DNA of 64,000 bases from Toxonevra muliebris (GCA_963691655.1 OY829329.1:80718613-80782612), one strand, 5' to 3'. Shown: positions 12,370 to 25,610, counted from the stretch's first letter. A program made the numbers and translations. Notes: generated by a model from the sequence alone, not told the origin.

Positions 12370-12960
12370 CTTCTATGTTTCACTGATGAACCTTAGAAGC
12401 TCAGGAAGAGGGAGAGTATTGACATTATTCATACTCAAGACATCACTACCCAACAGCCTTAATCTGATTCTCGAGAACGCCGGACAGCTACAAAGATAAT
12501 GCTCCATAGTATCGTCGTGCTCAATACATGATTGGCAGGTTGGATCGGTGATGACGCCCATGTTAGTCATATACTGACCACATGACCACCACATGACCAC
12601 CAGTAATCTCAGGTCCTTTCTTCACAGTTTGAGAATAAATTCCGCTGATTTTCTGTTAGGTTGTCTCACGAAGCATTTTACGGGTCTGCAAGAGTCAAGC
12701 TCGGACCATCTTTCTCTGTGGACAAAACCCACGAAATCGTTGGTCCAACGCAAGATCACCCCAGAACTTACGCCAAGAAAAGGTTTCGGACCCCATGGTG
12801 TGATTGCAGAGCCTTCATTAGCTAGTTTATCAGCTAGTTCATAGCTAGTTCATATCATAACTTGTCGTGTTTTGCAACACTATTCAATTTTGCCTTACAT
12901 TCGCTGACCAATTTTGAGGAGCTAACAGGGTTAGCAAGGGCCTGCAGTGCAGCTTGGCTA
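12370..12960 (-). mobile_element. LINE relic: RNase H end plus C-terminal zinc knuckle
   Basis: The minus-strand translation gives pieces of a LINE ORF2 3' end in the right order. RNase-H-like SSKLVSECKAKLNSVAKHDK comes first, then ANEGSAITPWGPKPF after in-frame stops. Next is a knuckle CQSCIEHDDTMEHYLCSC (C-x2-C-x8-H-x4-C), followed by PAFSRIRLRLLGSD and LPLPELLRFI. The central VPGHxGIxGNExAD segment of RNase H is missing, replaced by a short stop-containing stretch that repeats CTAGTTCATAG. It is a 5'-truncated, mutated copy of a LINE clade that carries RNase H (I/Jockey-like groups), unlike the intact element at 42-47 kb. Confidence 0.6.
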
Positions 12961-12969
12961 GCCCTGGAG

Positions 12970-14505
12970 ACTAACTAATACAGTCGCTATCTTTTATGTA
13001 TCTAGCTATCTGTCTTGTAGACTTGTCATTTTTAGGGAGGATTTTTAATTTTTGTTCGATATATTTTTATGTTAAAGTAGAAAAGTTTATATTGCTACTG
13101 CAATACAGTAACACAAAAATGTAAGCGCATACATACCCACAAACGTTTAAATAAGCACAAAGTAAATTTAGCCACAACAGCTGCAATTCGTTTAATATTG
13201 CAAAACATCCACAGACGTACGTAAGCAAACACATTTGCAGCATGATTGCCTGAAAGGCAATTCTTTTGTACAACTAAAATCACAAAAATATGCATACATG
13301 TTTGTGCCTGGCCTGCCCACATAAACACACACACTTCCACATTCATGCGCGTATGTGCACATTCCCATATTGCATTAAAAAGATTTCGAATAAAAATTAC
13401 ATGTACTCACTTTACGTATGCACATACATAACTATGAGCAAGTTCGATGGTAAATGGTATTTAACCAAGCGTTAAATGCGTATGAAATGAGCTTGCAATT
13501 TTACACTTTACCCTATGCAATGTGTTTGTTTGGACTTCTTTGTGTGCATAATTCTCATTTATTTCATTTAAAGCTACTACTACGTTAACTACTTTTTATT
13601 GCTGTAAATGTGTATTTAATGTTAAACTTAATTGGGAAAATGGCAGCAAAAAAGTTAACGTTAAAACGTTAAAATAAAAAATAATTATAAAGTAAAAATA
13701 CTAAAAATGAAAACGATAATTGAATATGACGTGTACGAATGAATATGTATGTATGTATTACTGTTGTGAATATTAGCTTTAACCCTGAGATGTTCAATAT
13801 GCGCACACACACTTATGAAGAGTTTTATGTATTAGTGCAGAATGTATTCATGTAAGTGTGCAGGTAAATATTTATATGTGAATTGGTGATTTTAAAGATC
13901 AAGGTTTTTGCAGTTTCGAATTAAAATTTATTTCATGTTCACGTGACTATCATCCTAAATAATTAATTCTGATTTAAGCGGTTTGTTATCCCAGCTGCTT
14001 TTAGATACTACTTGGAAAAAATGGAGAGAAAAAATTTGGAACTCAATAAACAATTAATATAATTTTAATGAAATGTACCGAAAGTGAAGAGCACGAAATT
14101 ATAAAAACTAAAATTTTAGCTTTTAATGAGAAAACGTAAAATCTAAGATAACTTTGTGAAAAAGGACAATATACTATCCTCTTAAGGGGTTTTTCTTCGA
14201 AATCCTGATATTAACTATTTTACCTGCTTTCATAACCTCATAGTTCTTTTGATTGAAGAAAAATGCAATGCGTTCCGCAGGTGACTCAGGGAAAAAAATG
14301 AGATTTGTATTTAATGAAAATATATATTTATGCCATATATTTAATACTTTGATCCGAAATCAAAGGGAAAAAGTCTTAAGATAGCTTGTAATGCTTACGT
14401 TTGGAGATTTATTGTATTGACAATATAGAAGCATTTTAATAAATACTTCATGTAATTGATATGAAAAATTAAAAAAAATATAAATATCCACAAAATAATT
14501 CAATA
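12970..14505. other. Non-coding stretch with simple repeats
   Basis: AT-rich sequence with CATACATA, CACACA and TGTATGTATG runs (13090-13440 and 13740-13810). Overlapping short frames at 13067-13475 come from these repeats and are not genes. Nothing else is recognisable. Confidence 0.5.
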
Positions 14506-14509
14506 TTAA

Positions 14510-16529
14510 CCCCCGACCAAAATGAACATTAGTGACATTACGAAATAAACAAATCCTAACGTTAAAAAAAAAGTTAGTAACCTCTTATATGAAAGAAGTT
14601 AAGCCTATTTTTGTGATGACGCGCGAGTGCTAATGCGCTCGTTCTTAGTAATATCCATAGCAGAATGACCAACAATTAAGTTGTAATAGAAATAAATTTT
14701 AAATGACTTTCTAATAATTTTGTGCGATTAAAAAAAATTAAAGCCGTTTTATTTGCTAGTCACGTTTCAGTTATCACGGTGATGCAAATACTGGTTGCAA
14801 ATCCATTCGGCTTAAAGAAAAATCGTTGGAGGATTTCTAGTGACAAAAAAGTGGCATAATAAATTTTCGCTATAGTGGTTCGATTTTAGATTTTTTCGCA
14901 TTAGACCGCGGCTCATGGTACATATCTAGTAAATCAAAAAAAACCTAAAAGAAAGTGTTGTTATTGAACCCATCACGTGATTTTCAAATAAAGAAGTTAG
15001 TAGCTTTTTATTATTTTTGATGGTTTCATTTTTTCAATAAACCAATTGTAAAAACTCATAATCCAACATCATAAATTAAGTATAAGAGGAAAATGGGTGG
15101 TTAGATATTTATTCTATTTTATTTTTACAATTGTATTGGTTAAAACATTTAATACAATCATACGAAAAATTATGAGAAAACAATGCTTTACAACAGTGGT
15201 TCTCAAGTGGTGGGGGGTGCCCTCCTGAGGGGCGTAGACCGATTTGAAGGGAGGCGCGGAGATATTTCAATAAACAAATATTTGAATACTCTGTAATGAA
15301 CCGTAATCATAATATTTAGTATTCAACAAAATAATTTCTCTTTTTATTATTTCTCTTTTCTTTCACATTATATGTTACGAGCTACAATATGCACTTTTTA
15401 GTTTCACATTTTTAATTTCTGACTTAAACCGCAAAAACACAACAAATTGTTAAAAAAAATCTAATATAAAATACCATTTACGAAGAACTTAAGGTTAAAT
15501 AAATTGATGTTCGCAGTAGCACTAAATATCACACTACCAACGAGGCCCTCACGAGTTTCTCTAATTTTCCCTCGACTTCCAAATCACCGTTTTTTTATTC
15601 CAAATCACCGCCATTGCCTTCTCTTTTTCAACAGAGTTTTTTTTTTATTTGGTGGGTTTCTCGATTACCTTTACTTTTTATTATCACAAACTTTAACATT
15701 AGGAATCACTTAAGATAATGGCATGATTGGCTCGATTTATTATTTTGTTAGTTTTTAGTTTAAATAAATTTATTAGTCTAGTTTATCTTTGACGAAGACT
15801 AACAAGAGCCTCCTCCGAACTACGGAAAAACTAGAATTTAATCCAGGCTGGAATGATTTGATTAAGAAAATAGTAACCCAGCATAAGAAATTGTTGTAAA
15901 GGAGGGGCGGGTTTATAATTTTTTGTTAGAGTTTGGTTTGGAAAGAGCTGTTCTGGATGAAATTGTTGCATACATTTTTTGATTTCGACTTGATTCGCTT
16001 ACGACCTTGGCTAATACAGTACTAATCGATTGTATCGATCGCTCCACTGTATGATTGGGAATACCTTTTGCTTCATCATTAACCCAATTGGAGGCAGATT
16101 TGATGCAAAGACTAGCACATCCTTTTGATTTGTGTAATCGGCTGAATCTATACCATTTCGTAGTACAGTAGCGTCTTGAAGTTACTTATTGGCTATAAAA
16201 ATGTTCGTATTATTTTGTTTCCATTTTTGATATCTTTGGCTTTCTTTCTAACGTTTGTATCTTCTTCAGCTAGCATTAAAAGAATAATATTCTTTAAACA
16301 GAACAGATTGCAACCAGTATTTGTACGCTGCATTTTTGAAATCACGGTGATAACTAAAACATGACTAGTAAATTCAACGGCTTTAATTTTTGTTAATCGC
16401 ACAAAATTATTAGAAATTCATTGAAATTCATAGTTGGTCATTCTGCTATGGATATTACTATAAGAGGTTACTAATTTTTTTTGTGTCATTTTATGCATAT
16501 AAAATGCTAAATCTAATTGTCGGGTGAAA
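14510..16529. mobile_element. Long-inverted-repeat DNA transposon remnant, ~2 kb
   Basis: The arms at about 14562-14802 and 16308-16482 are inverted copies sharing AGTAACCTCTTATA, TAATATCCATAGCAGAATGA, CTAATAATTTTGTGCGATTA, AATTAAAGCCGTT, AGTTATCACGGTGAT and ATACTGGTTGCAA. The left arm carries a ~60-bp insertion. Outside the arms are TTAACCCCCGAC on the left (TTAA 14506-14509) and GTCGGGTGAAATTAA on the right (TTAA 16530-16533), which hints at a TTAA target, but the right CCC is not adjacent to TTAA. No intact transposase frame lies between the arms. The stated boundaries are inferred; the arms are certain. Confidence 0.65.
15194..15290 (+). mobile_element. Possible nested hAT-type terminus
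   Basis: CAGTGGTTCTCAAGTGG followed by GGGGGGTGCCCTCCTGAGGGG resembles the CAGTGGTTCTCAA ends of hAT (Charlie-like) transposons. It lies inside the larger inverted-repeat element. No matching inverted end or repeated 8-bp flank (CTTTACAA on the left) was found downstream, so only one end is visible. Confidence 0.3.
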
Positions 16530-16534
16530 TTAAG

Positions 16535-18180
16535 ATAATGGTCTAATTCGCAATAGTTTAGAGAAATTGTTTATAACTGGAACAAATTAAATTTTTGCAA
16601 GAAAAAAATTAATTTTATTAAAACTATATATATTTAGCTTCATTTAAGAAAAAAATCATTTAATTATTTCTATTCGTTTCCGAGATATGAATAAATAAAA
16701 AATATACTACGCAAATTTACAACCCGCGTTATTTGCAAAAGAAGTCAGATTTTTTAGAAATTTTTTTAGAGAGTAAGAAGATATTCGTACCTTAGTTGAA
16801 AAACATCGTTGTCCTAGATGTTTCACTATTTTTCACCCATATGCACCTTGAATAGTTATGCCACTTCCACAACAGCGATTTTTCACTTTTTTAAGTGTTT
16901 TTTTTGTAATAAAAACAATTTTTGAACTAATTTGTTTGGTTCATAGTTAAGTAAATGGTATTAGTAAGCTACGAGCATTTCACCGAAATCGGTTCAGTAG
17001 TTTTCGAATGAGAGTGAGCGTCATTTGGAAATTCAAATGTACTGTCTAGTCACCAATTCCTAGGCCATCCTTGCACCTTGTCACTAGAATTTAGTACCGT
17101 ACTTAAGATCCTTCTTTCATCAAAAATTTCATTCAAATTAATTATTTTAAAGCATCTTAACTTTGTTAGCTTCATAAATTGTTAAGACAAACAAGAGCAA
17201 GGGAATTGTGGTGGCAACCTTCATTCAAACCTTAATCAATTCTGTATTAAGTTTATACTTGTGTTAACCTAAAAGTTTATATAAATGTGTTTGTGTTATT
17301 TGTTTACACCAACACATAAAATGAAGAGTGCCACAAGCATTACGACGAGCAGTGATGCGCAAATACCGCAAGAGCAACAACAAAAACACATGCATATTTC
17401 CTTTGATTTAAAGGACTTACACCCTAGCAGGATAATCCAGTAAATAGCCCGTGTATAAATTTCAACGACGTGGCAAGCATTAGTGAAGCATCAAATTGAT
17501 GCGGTGTCGCCAAATATTTGCAATGTATAATTGCTTATTTGGCTTCTTGTGGTTAGCGCTGCTGCTCAAGGCAATAGCAGCCAACGTTAATGGTGCACAA
17601 AATTTTCAAAAATTAAAGAAAATTTTAAGGTTTATAGGAGCTCAGAATTTATTTCAGGTAGCATTAAGCTAAAGGTTCAAATACCCTATGGTGATGAAAG
17701 TAAAACGCAAAAGCTTTGAAATTGAAATGTGCCATTTAAAAACTTAAAATCAATATGTCGAGGTCCACAAACAAATTCCGCTTAATTACTCCTCACATCC
17801 AATATCGCCTTCACACACCAATTATCATTGCCTTCGTCTTTTTATAAATCTCAAAACCGTACTGTAAGTGGTTCAGGATATATCCTCAGAAGAAGTTGTA
17901 GTGGTATGGGAGGTGCCACGCCCACTTTTCTAAAACTCTACTCATATGCAAATTTTACATACAAAATTCTCAACTTATTGAAATAATAAAAGCAATCGCC
18001 ATAGATTCTGTGAGCGTGGGAGCTAGATTTGAGACAGACCTCTTTTGCGATAAATATTCTGAATTACTCATTTAAAAATCAAGTGTAAAGGGTATAAAAT
18101 CCTAGTTTTGGCCCGATCTGTCCGACCAGTTTGTATACAGCTGTTTGATTAGGTCAGTCGACCTTAAATGTGCTCCGCAA
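16535..18180. other. Non-coding stretch, probable old repeats
   Basis: No gene is supported. The phrase ACCGAAATCGGTTCAGTAGT near 16982 is of a kind often seen in dispersed insect repeats. The segment 17870-18120 (GCCACGCCCACTTTT, AGGGTATAAAATCCTAG) also looks like repeat DNA. Neither could be assigned to a family. Confidence 0.35.
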
Positions 18181-18229
18181 TTTTAAAAACGAACAAAAAT
18201 ATCGAACAAAGAAGCCAACTTTATCCAAA

Positions 18230-18450
18230 AATACGACCATACGAGTAGTTTAAAGCTATCAAATAAGGACGAGAAGTAGTTGAAAACTTGTCTCGGACTG
18301 ACAAAAATATCGCGATAATGAAGAAAATAGTGATGGAGTTTCAGAAAGTTTTGGACTTAAGAGGTGTGGAAGAAAGGCTTGCTTTGAAGCAGATATTCAT
18401 GAAACGCATAATAACGAATCACGAGACGCGATGGGGATTGTACTAATATG
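18230..18450 (+). mobile_element. Mariner-like transposase relic
   Basis: Plus-strand frames read NLSRTDKNIAIMK, EFQKVLDLRGVEERLALKQ and FMKRIITNHETRWGLY. The last block aligns with the mariner ITGDE(S/T)WVY motif around the first catalytic aspartate, here with GD replaced by NH, so the copy would be dead. Frame changes are needed to join the blocks, and no inverted repeats were found. An alternative is a chance resemblance within the adjoining LINE relic. Confidence 0.35.
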
Positions 18451-18499
18451 GATTTACATAAAAAAAAAATTTTCACAACTTTTACGCGGGATTTTTAAA

Positions 18500-18920
18500 T
18501 GAACAGTTCCCGGATAAATTAGTTAGCCAGGTCACAAGCTTGACATTGGCTTGAATATGATCTCAGAAAAATGAAGCACCTGTTAGTCACATTGACTGCA
18601 GCACTGATTGGACCAAAGAGAATAGGGAAACATACGACAAGGCACCGTGTCACATAAACACATTTTGAAGGGAATGGAAGAACTTGGGAAAGGAAAATAC
18701 TCACTCCTGCTTTCGCTGCCATTGCTCGATTCTTGCCAGGACTAGACTTAACACATTTCATAAATCCTTGCTAGGCAACATCACCGAGACTTACAGAATT
18801 GCGATTGAGAAGTTTTTCCGTTTCTTCGGCTTTACGGGGTGGCTCAGACAAACAACATTCATTGACAAAGTGCAGATATGGCACAGAAACGGCACTCAAG
18901 CGCTTAATAAACTTCCGTAG
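18500..18920 (+). mobile_element. LINE relic: ORF2 C-terminal end
   Basis: The plus-strand translation reads CHCSILARTRLNTFHKSLLG, then NITETYRIAIEKFFRFFGFT and GWLRQ. This matches the CPALARxRLxxLG....LLRFxxxTGW ending of RNase-H-bearing LINEs and is close in pattern to the relic at 12.4 kb (CSCPAFSRIRLRLLGSD). Upstream blocks (EAPVSHIDCSTDWTKENR) are plausible earlier ORF2 sequence but are interrupted. It is 5'-truncated and defective. Confidence 0.45.
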
Positions 18921-19246
18921 TACAAGGAGTAGACACAATACCTAGTAATCCTTTGGTTCGTAAAGTTCTTTAAAACTTTATTTATTTGTCAATATATTCT
19001 TAATAAATTTCCACAACTTTGTTGCGGTGCCAACACCTTAATTGCATTAATTATGTTCCCACGTTGCTGCAGCTGCCGGATGCCATTATTTATGCTAACA
19101 ATACAACGCAAACCTACACACGCACTTGCATCAATGATAAGGCAATAACAGCAACATACAACAACAATTTCAATGAAAATTATCAAATGTGGTTCGTGTT
19201 CTTTACGCAAAATATACGACCAAGCGCACATACATACAAACATATA

Positions 19247-19771
19247 TGTTAGACCGGCCCAAATTTTCAAGATTTCCAAGATTATGCGCTGAAAGTTTTT
19301 CTAAACCTTTTTGGGAAAAAATAGGATTCCTTTTATCGCTGGAAGGTAAAATTTAAGTTTTGATCAGATTTTTGGATTAACTTTCTCTTGGAGATAAATT
19401 TATTTAACACAATATATGTCTGCAGACACTCACAGTAGAAGTGAAACTTTGTTGTTTATTTGAAAATTATTAGAAAACATTTATAACCAAACATGAAAGC
19501 AAAGTTCAGGTATATATAATCAAGCAGAGGCATCTAGGTCTGCTCTCTCTCTTAAGCACATGAGATAAAACTAAGAGAAGTCGACTCTCTGCTTGATTGA
19601 ATGTTACCGATTAACAACTGCATAACTTCGTTTCTTACTGGCTTCGTATGAGTGCAACAAAAACGCGATTTTTCATGTGACCGTTGTTGTTGAAGCTCTT
19701 ACAATCATCCTTTCAGCAAAAAAAAAAATCGTACTTTGGAAGTTCCATACATTTTTTGGGCAGGTCTATTA
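19247..19771. mobile_element. TA-flanked MITE, ~525 bp
   Basis: The left terminus TGTTAGACCGGCCCAAATTTT (preceded by TA at 19245-19246) matches the reverse complement of the right terminus, TAATAGACCTGCCCAAAA (followed by TA at 19772-19773), at 11 of the first 14 positions and then CAAA. TA duplications point to the Tc1/mariner superfamily. There is no transposase. Inside is an exact 12-bp inverted pair, AATCAAGCAGAG (19518-19529) and CTCTGCTTGATT (19587-19598). Termini are short and partly diverged, so the call is moderate. Confidence 0.5.
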
Positions 19772-19774
19772 TAC

Positions 19775-22700
19775 ACACATACGCAGACAAATATAACATT
19801 TACATTGGAGTAAAATGCAATTCAAATTATGTAATGGTAAATAATAAAACATTATAATGCCAAGAATAGAGAGCCAGAGAATAAGGAGTGTGGCTGTATG
19901 AGCGTAGGAGTGGGTGAGTTGTGCTAGATTATGCGTTATGAACGGAAACTTGCATGAATGCTTTTATTATTTATGCGAACTTACTTTACTACCTGTTGTT
20001 TTACATTCTATACTAATAGTTGCGATTAGATTAGAGTTAAATTGATTTTTTATTCACTTGTTGTTGCAAAATTTGCTCAACCGAAAATAAATTCAACATT
20101 TCTCTCTTTTTGTCCCCCCGCTTACGCAATTACAGTTCAATTATTAAATCCTAAGAATCCATGATTAACTTCTACAAGAAGGAATCACGTGTCTGCCCGC
20201 TCGCCTGCATCATGATTAGCACTTAATTTGACAACAATTTTCTTCTTTATGTAGGGAACATATTTCGAATCTGCCCCTCTACATGCGTAGTTACACAATG
20301 AACTTCAAGGGGCACAATCACAATCAAAAATTCTTTTGAGCCATAACTTAATTTCTACATGAGAAATTTGCATGAAGAAGTTCGTATGTAGTAGTTCGTT
20401 ACATTTTCCATTGAATATTTCACTGTGCATGCCTTGCCTGTTTTTTTCTCGGTGTGTGGATGGGGCTCTTGCTAATTTCTTTGCTTTCTTTGCAAATATC
20501 GTAGAAAAGTGAAAAAACTTTATCTATAAAACTTTTTTATTTGTATTTCAATTCGTACTCGTTTCGTTTTTGTTCATTCATCATGCATTTGAGACAGCAA
20601 ATTTTCCACTGTTTGCTGTGTTTGCTCATTGTTATTGTTGCTGTTGTTGCTGTTATTGCAAAGATACTTTTTTGTTTATCTTTGCGTAGCATGATAATCA
20701 GCAAATTTCAATTTGATTAGATTTGATTATGTGTGCACAGAAACTCTTCAGTGCTGAATTATTCACAGCATCAGCAACAATTACTGGAATGAAAGCACCA
20801 CCAAGATGCTGCTGAGTATTGATATTCCCCAAAGTTTTTCAATTCGTTTTTTTTTTGTATGCTCTGTGTATTTACGTATGATTGGCGTATGTAGCAAAAA
20901 ATAATTCATTTTTTCCACCATATGATTATGGTATGAAAAATAAAACAACATCGCCAAAGTTTTTGTTTTCTATTTCTATACTAAAACATACCTGCATGAA
21001 TTATTGAGCGTATGGAGTTTATTTTTTGTCTTTTTGTTGATCAATCCAATCTACTACTCAAGTATTCAAAAATCTTTAATGTAATTTGTATAAACAAATT
21101 TATGATTTAAGTTATCTCAGATTTTACATCACATTGACATTTATGTGTGTGTGTGTGTTTACACAACGACAGGAATCAATATACAATTATGCCCCAAAGC
21201 ATATATCTGAAGGTATCAAGAAGAAAACACCTGGCCAACTTGTTCTTGTTGTTGTTTTTGACGGCTATATGCAAATGGCAATGCCATTATATGTACATCG
21301 GTTGCATGATCCCAGCAGGATTTATTGTTCTAAGAGAGAAAATGCAGCTGCTGTAGACACCCATTTATTACTTTCGACTTTTGAAAAAATTTTCGCAGAC
21401 ATTTCTCACTGATAAGTTATTTTTTTTTTTAATTAAATTAAATTGAATTATTTTTTGACGTCTATCATTGTTTGCTATTCATGTAGTGCGTGTAGCGAAG
21501 ACGAATCGACCATATTTTTTGACTCACGCTCAAGCATGCTCACGGCTTTCAAAATATTAATCATGCGTGTTCAAGTACGCTTATATTTTTCAAAAAAACT
21601 TCACTTATACTCACATGTGCAATCTTTTTATTTTAAAATTTTTTAATTATGTAAATTTAGATGCATACATATAAAAGTAGAAAAACACAGGGTTGCTTTT
21701 TAAGCTACCAAAATTAGCTCACGCATGCCTAAGTGGGAATTATAGCAATTAAATCACGCTTAGTTTATTGCTGACCCTTTTCTTCGTCATTTAAAGGTGC
21801 GCGCCTAGAATTTTTCTTTGAAGAGCTCCAATATCTATATATTGGGTATATGTATGTACAATTTACACAACACAAACATATTTTGCCAGGAGCATTAAAA
21901 TATTTTCCCTTTAAAACATTAAAAGGATGCTGCAATTGTGATGGAAATAGTAAACACAAACATGAAATAAAATCAATACAATTGCCTCAAGTGAGTTTTG
22001 AATGTGGTGCGTATTTTAACACTAGCTTATTAAATTGATCTAAATTTAAAAAATACAATTTTAAATGATTTAATTCATGTGTGTATTATAGAATAATTTT
22101 GAGCAGCAGGCAAAATCTATTTTAAATTCAAATATATATATATATATATATAAATTCAAATATTAATGGTGGAAATTTTAATAAATTATTAGTTTTAGAT
22201 AAAGGATAAACTACGAGGGAAAAAACATTTAATACCGCCATAAATTATGCGCTGTTAAATACTCCTAAAATCGCTTTTACCTGACCTTTCTACTCCAACC
22301 AAGAAAATAAATTTATTCGCCATGGCGTATGATTAACATTTAATTAAAATGTAAACGTAATTGATGGTTACTTTAACTTTACCTAAATATTGTCAATTTA
22401 ATAAAAAAACAAGAACAAGAACATTTTACTTGCTTAAATGCCACACGGTGGCAAATGCCACACATTAAATGAGGCATCAATAATAATTGACGCTATGTAT
22501 CAAATTGCACTTGGCAAAGGATTTTTTAAGGAATCTCAATCTTTTGATAAGACCGAACACTCAAATAAGCACATTAATTTTTGATGTTATAGAGATAGTG
22601 AGCTTTTATAAGTCACACTCACTAACACACATATATTATCAAGATTTGCCTACTGTAAATTTACTTAGTGTGTGTACATAAGAGCGACAACTACAGCCAA

Positions 22701-25010
22701 AGTCTTGTGGTGTTACATAATCCTTAAAAATAAATCACAAACATTTGATTGTTTACTGTCGCGGAAATTCTCAATTTAAATAAAGTGGCAGAGAAAAGTC
22801 GACGGCGGCCGAGACGAGCATTTATGGTTGAGGGTAGTGGTTGACTGTGTGTCTGTCGGTCTGCATGTCTTTCTGCTAAGCACATGACACGAAACGAAAA
22901 CGCTCATACAGTAATTCTTAGCGGCATACGTATAAATTGTGTAGAGGACTTTTATTTGTGACTTTGCTTTGGAATGCAAAACAACTTATGTTCTTAAAGT
23001 ACGAATTATACATATATAAAAGTATTAGAGTTTAGACCTACATTAAAAATTAGATCTGCAGATTAATTATTTTTTCCAAATTTCCTCATTACATCAGCCT
23101 ATGCTACTTTAAATATCTATTGTGATATTTGAAATTGAAATTGCTGTTTACCATAATTGTTGAGAGCGCATTTCCAATTTCCGTCGAGGCTTTCCGTTAT
23201 TTGCAGTACTCGTAGTAATGCTGTTCTTGAAAAATTTTCGACATGTAGCAATGTTTGCTTTATCTTGATGTTATTTCCTAAATGTGGCAACGTTTGTTTG
23301 CAAGCCACACAAAACCCACTCAAACAAGTCTAAAAGCATATGTATACAATTTTGGATCATCGAAGGAATAAAATAAACCCAAACAACAACAATATATCAA
23401 GTCTTATCAAAAGAATGTAATTAATTTCAAATGTTTTGTGTGCAGTCGTAATTAAAAATCATTCTAATGTTTAGAATGTATTTAAATGCAGCAATACCGA
23501 GAGCTATTAAAATTGTAGAAAAGGCGCATTTAATGCTAAATAAAATAAATTATTTGTTTGTTTAAGTATTAGCGTTTAACGTTAGCTGACGAAACTTAGA
23601 ATGTACATATACTTTGCTGCATTTGTTAAAATTAACTTATATATTTTTGCCTGACATCACGAAACGGAGGTTCTACTATACAGCATCTGACAATTATTTA
23701 ATAGCGATAAATAAGAATCAATTATAATAGTTCTGAAACTTCAGAAAGCCTCACTAAAACAAGCAGTGCTTATAAATTTCTCTCTTCTTTAACTATTTAC
23801 TTTATTTTATATACCGCAATATCATTCGTGAATGTTTAGAAAAGCATATCTTAATGCAAATGCAAACGAAACTAAGCCGATTTTCATTTTTTATTATAAA
23901 TTTTCTATGAAGGAAAAACATAAGCCACAACTGTGTCTCCCACTGCTATCATATTCCTCCTCTGACTATGTTGCAGACCAATTTTAATAATAATAATAAT
24001 AATCCTTGACTATTTTTGGCTGCTTTTGTAAATCATTATTATTTTTATTATTATTATTTGTTATTTTAGCAACTATTCATCTTGGTTTTCCTCGCACACA
24101 GCCACACAGGCGCATACAAAAGTCGGTCACCACCACATTGAAAACGCAACGCATCTAGCGCAACCTAAGCACAAATGTTGCTGTTCTATTGTTATGTTTG
24201 CCATGTTGCTACAACATTCTCTGCCTTAATCCATTTTGATTGTTTACAAAAAGGCTTTCTTTGTTTCGTTGTTTTTTGTTTATTTTGGTTTGGCTTTGCT
24301 CTGAAGAGAGGGGCAAAGAAGAAGAAAAATATTTTTCCTGTTGATGCATTTTGAACGCAGAAGGCAGCAAGGCACAACTGTACAAATGAATGCCTCAGCA
24401 TTCCTAACTACTCTACTTATTTGTGAGGGCTGTTAGCGTTTTAGCTTGGTCAGCAGTAAATCTCAAAATTAATAAATCGGATTTAGCACAACTATTTCGG
24501 CACTGATTTTTAATCTTGACTTGTAGTTAAAAGAAATTTTTTTATTGTATTTAGCAGAATTCTTAAACCATATGTTTCTTAAATCTTACAAGTACAAAAA
24601 AAAAAATATTAATTTTTCAAAAAATATTTTAAAATCTAGTTCCTAATTTAAACATATGTATTAAGTTCCTTTTGTGGACTTTGTCTTTTTTTTTGAGTCC
24701 GTTGTCTCACGCAAAGGATTTAAGGAAATTCATGGGGTGAATAAGAAACTGCATTGACATTTCGACAGCTTCCATTGAAGCACGTTTCTTTGAAATTTGT
24801 AGTTTTTACCGAAAATTGAATTTCGCTCGTATGAAGCAACATAAAAATGTGATTAGGGTTGATTTCGTGAGTAATTGTAAGGACAAAATGGAAGGAAATA
24901 GTACACAATTTGATAATTATATTTGAGTGAAATGCTAGGAAGTTTTGTTTGTAAGTTCTAAACGTAGTGAAAATGTAAATAATATAGTTATAAGAGTATA
25001 TATTGGTATG
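19775..25010. other. Non-coding stretch with microsatellites
   Basis: No gene is supported in about 5 kb. Simple repeats include TTGCTG/TTGTTA trinucleotides (20629-20660), (TA)n at 22132-22152 flanked on both sides by AAATTCAAAT, (AAT)n at 23985-24003 and (ATT)n at 24034-24059. Frames of 60-108 codons overlap antisense and carry no domain. Confidence 0.5.
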
Positions 25011-25013
25011 CGC

Positions 25014-25610
25014 TAGGACTAAAGGCAGACCGGTTAATCGGCTTCGGCCATAAATTTCACTATGGTCGAAAGCCGAAATTTTTTAGCAAAAAAAGTACAA
25101 TTTATTCAATTGCAATACAATTTCAAGAAACTATTATTAGTTTGCTTAGAAAACTATACCAGTCTGAAAATATTTTCAGACGGGAGAACTAAAAAAATCT
25201 GTTCCTGTTTTTGAAAAATTTAATTTGCTTATAACTTTGCAAAACTTATATGTTTATTTAAACGAAAAGTTACCAGGGCATTTTATTTAGGTATTGTAAT
25301 TGTAGGACATGGAAAACGAATCGATTTTTTCCATCTAAAACTGTTAGTAGCTAAAAATTAAAATATATTATACTGAAATACAATTTCGGAATTTATTGTA
25401 CCTAAAAAACAAAACTCAAGTAATGTTTGCATTTCTGGACATTGTATTATTACTTTAATTTCCATATTTTAAGAAATACAAAAAAATTTGAAAAGAAACA
25501 AAAATTCCAGTTTTCTGCTTTGTGGTAAGAAGGTTGTAATTTTGGCCAAAGTTCGACTTCAGTTTCGGCCAAAAAAGTCGCCTTCGACTAGACTCTAATT
25601 GGGACATTAT
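25014..25610. repeat. Possible hAT-type repeat with CGGCTTCGGCC-like ends
   Basis: The left side has TAGGACTAAAGGCAGACCGG, then TCGGCTTCGGCC and GGTCGAAAGCCGAAA. The right side has GGCCAAAGTTCGACTTCAGT, TTTCGGCCAAAAAAGTCG and CCTTCGACTAGACTCTA. Clusters of GGCCGAA/TTCGGCC in opposite orientation at both ends, with outer TAGGACTA and TAGAGTCTAG, resemble hAT subterminal repeats. No 8-bp duplication could be found and no transposase lies between. Ends are approximate. Confidence 0.35.
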
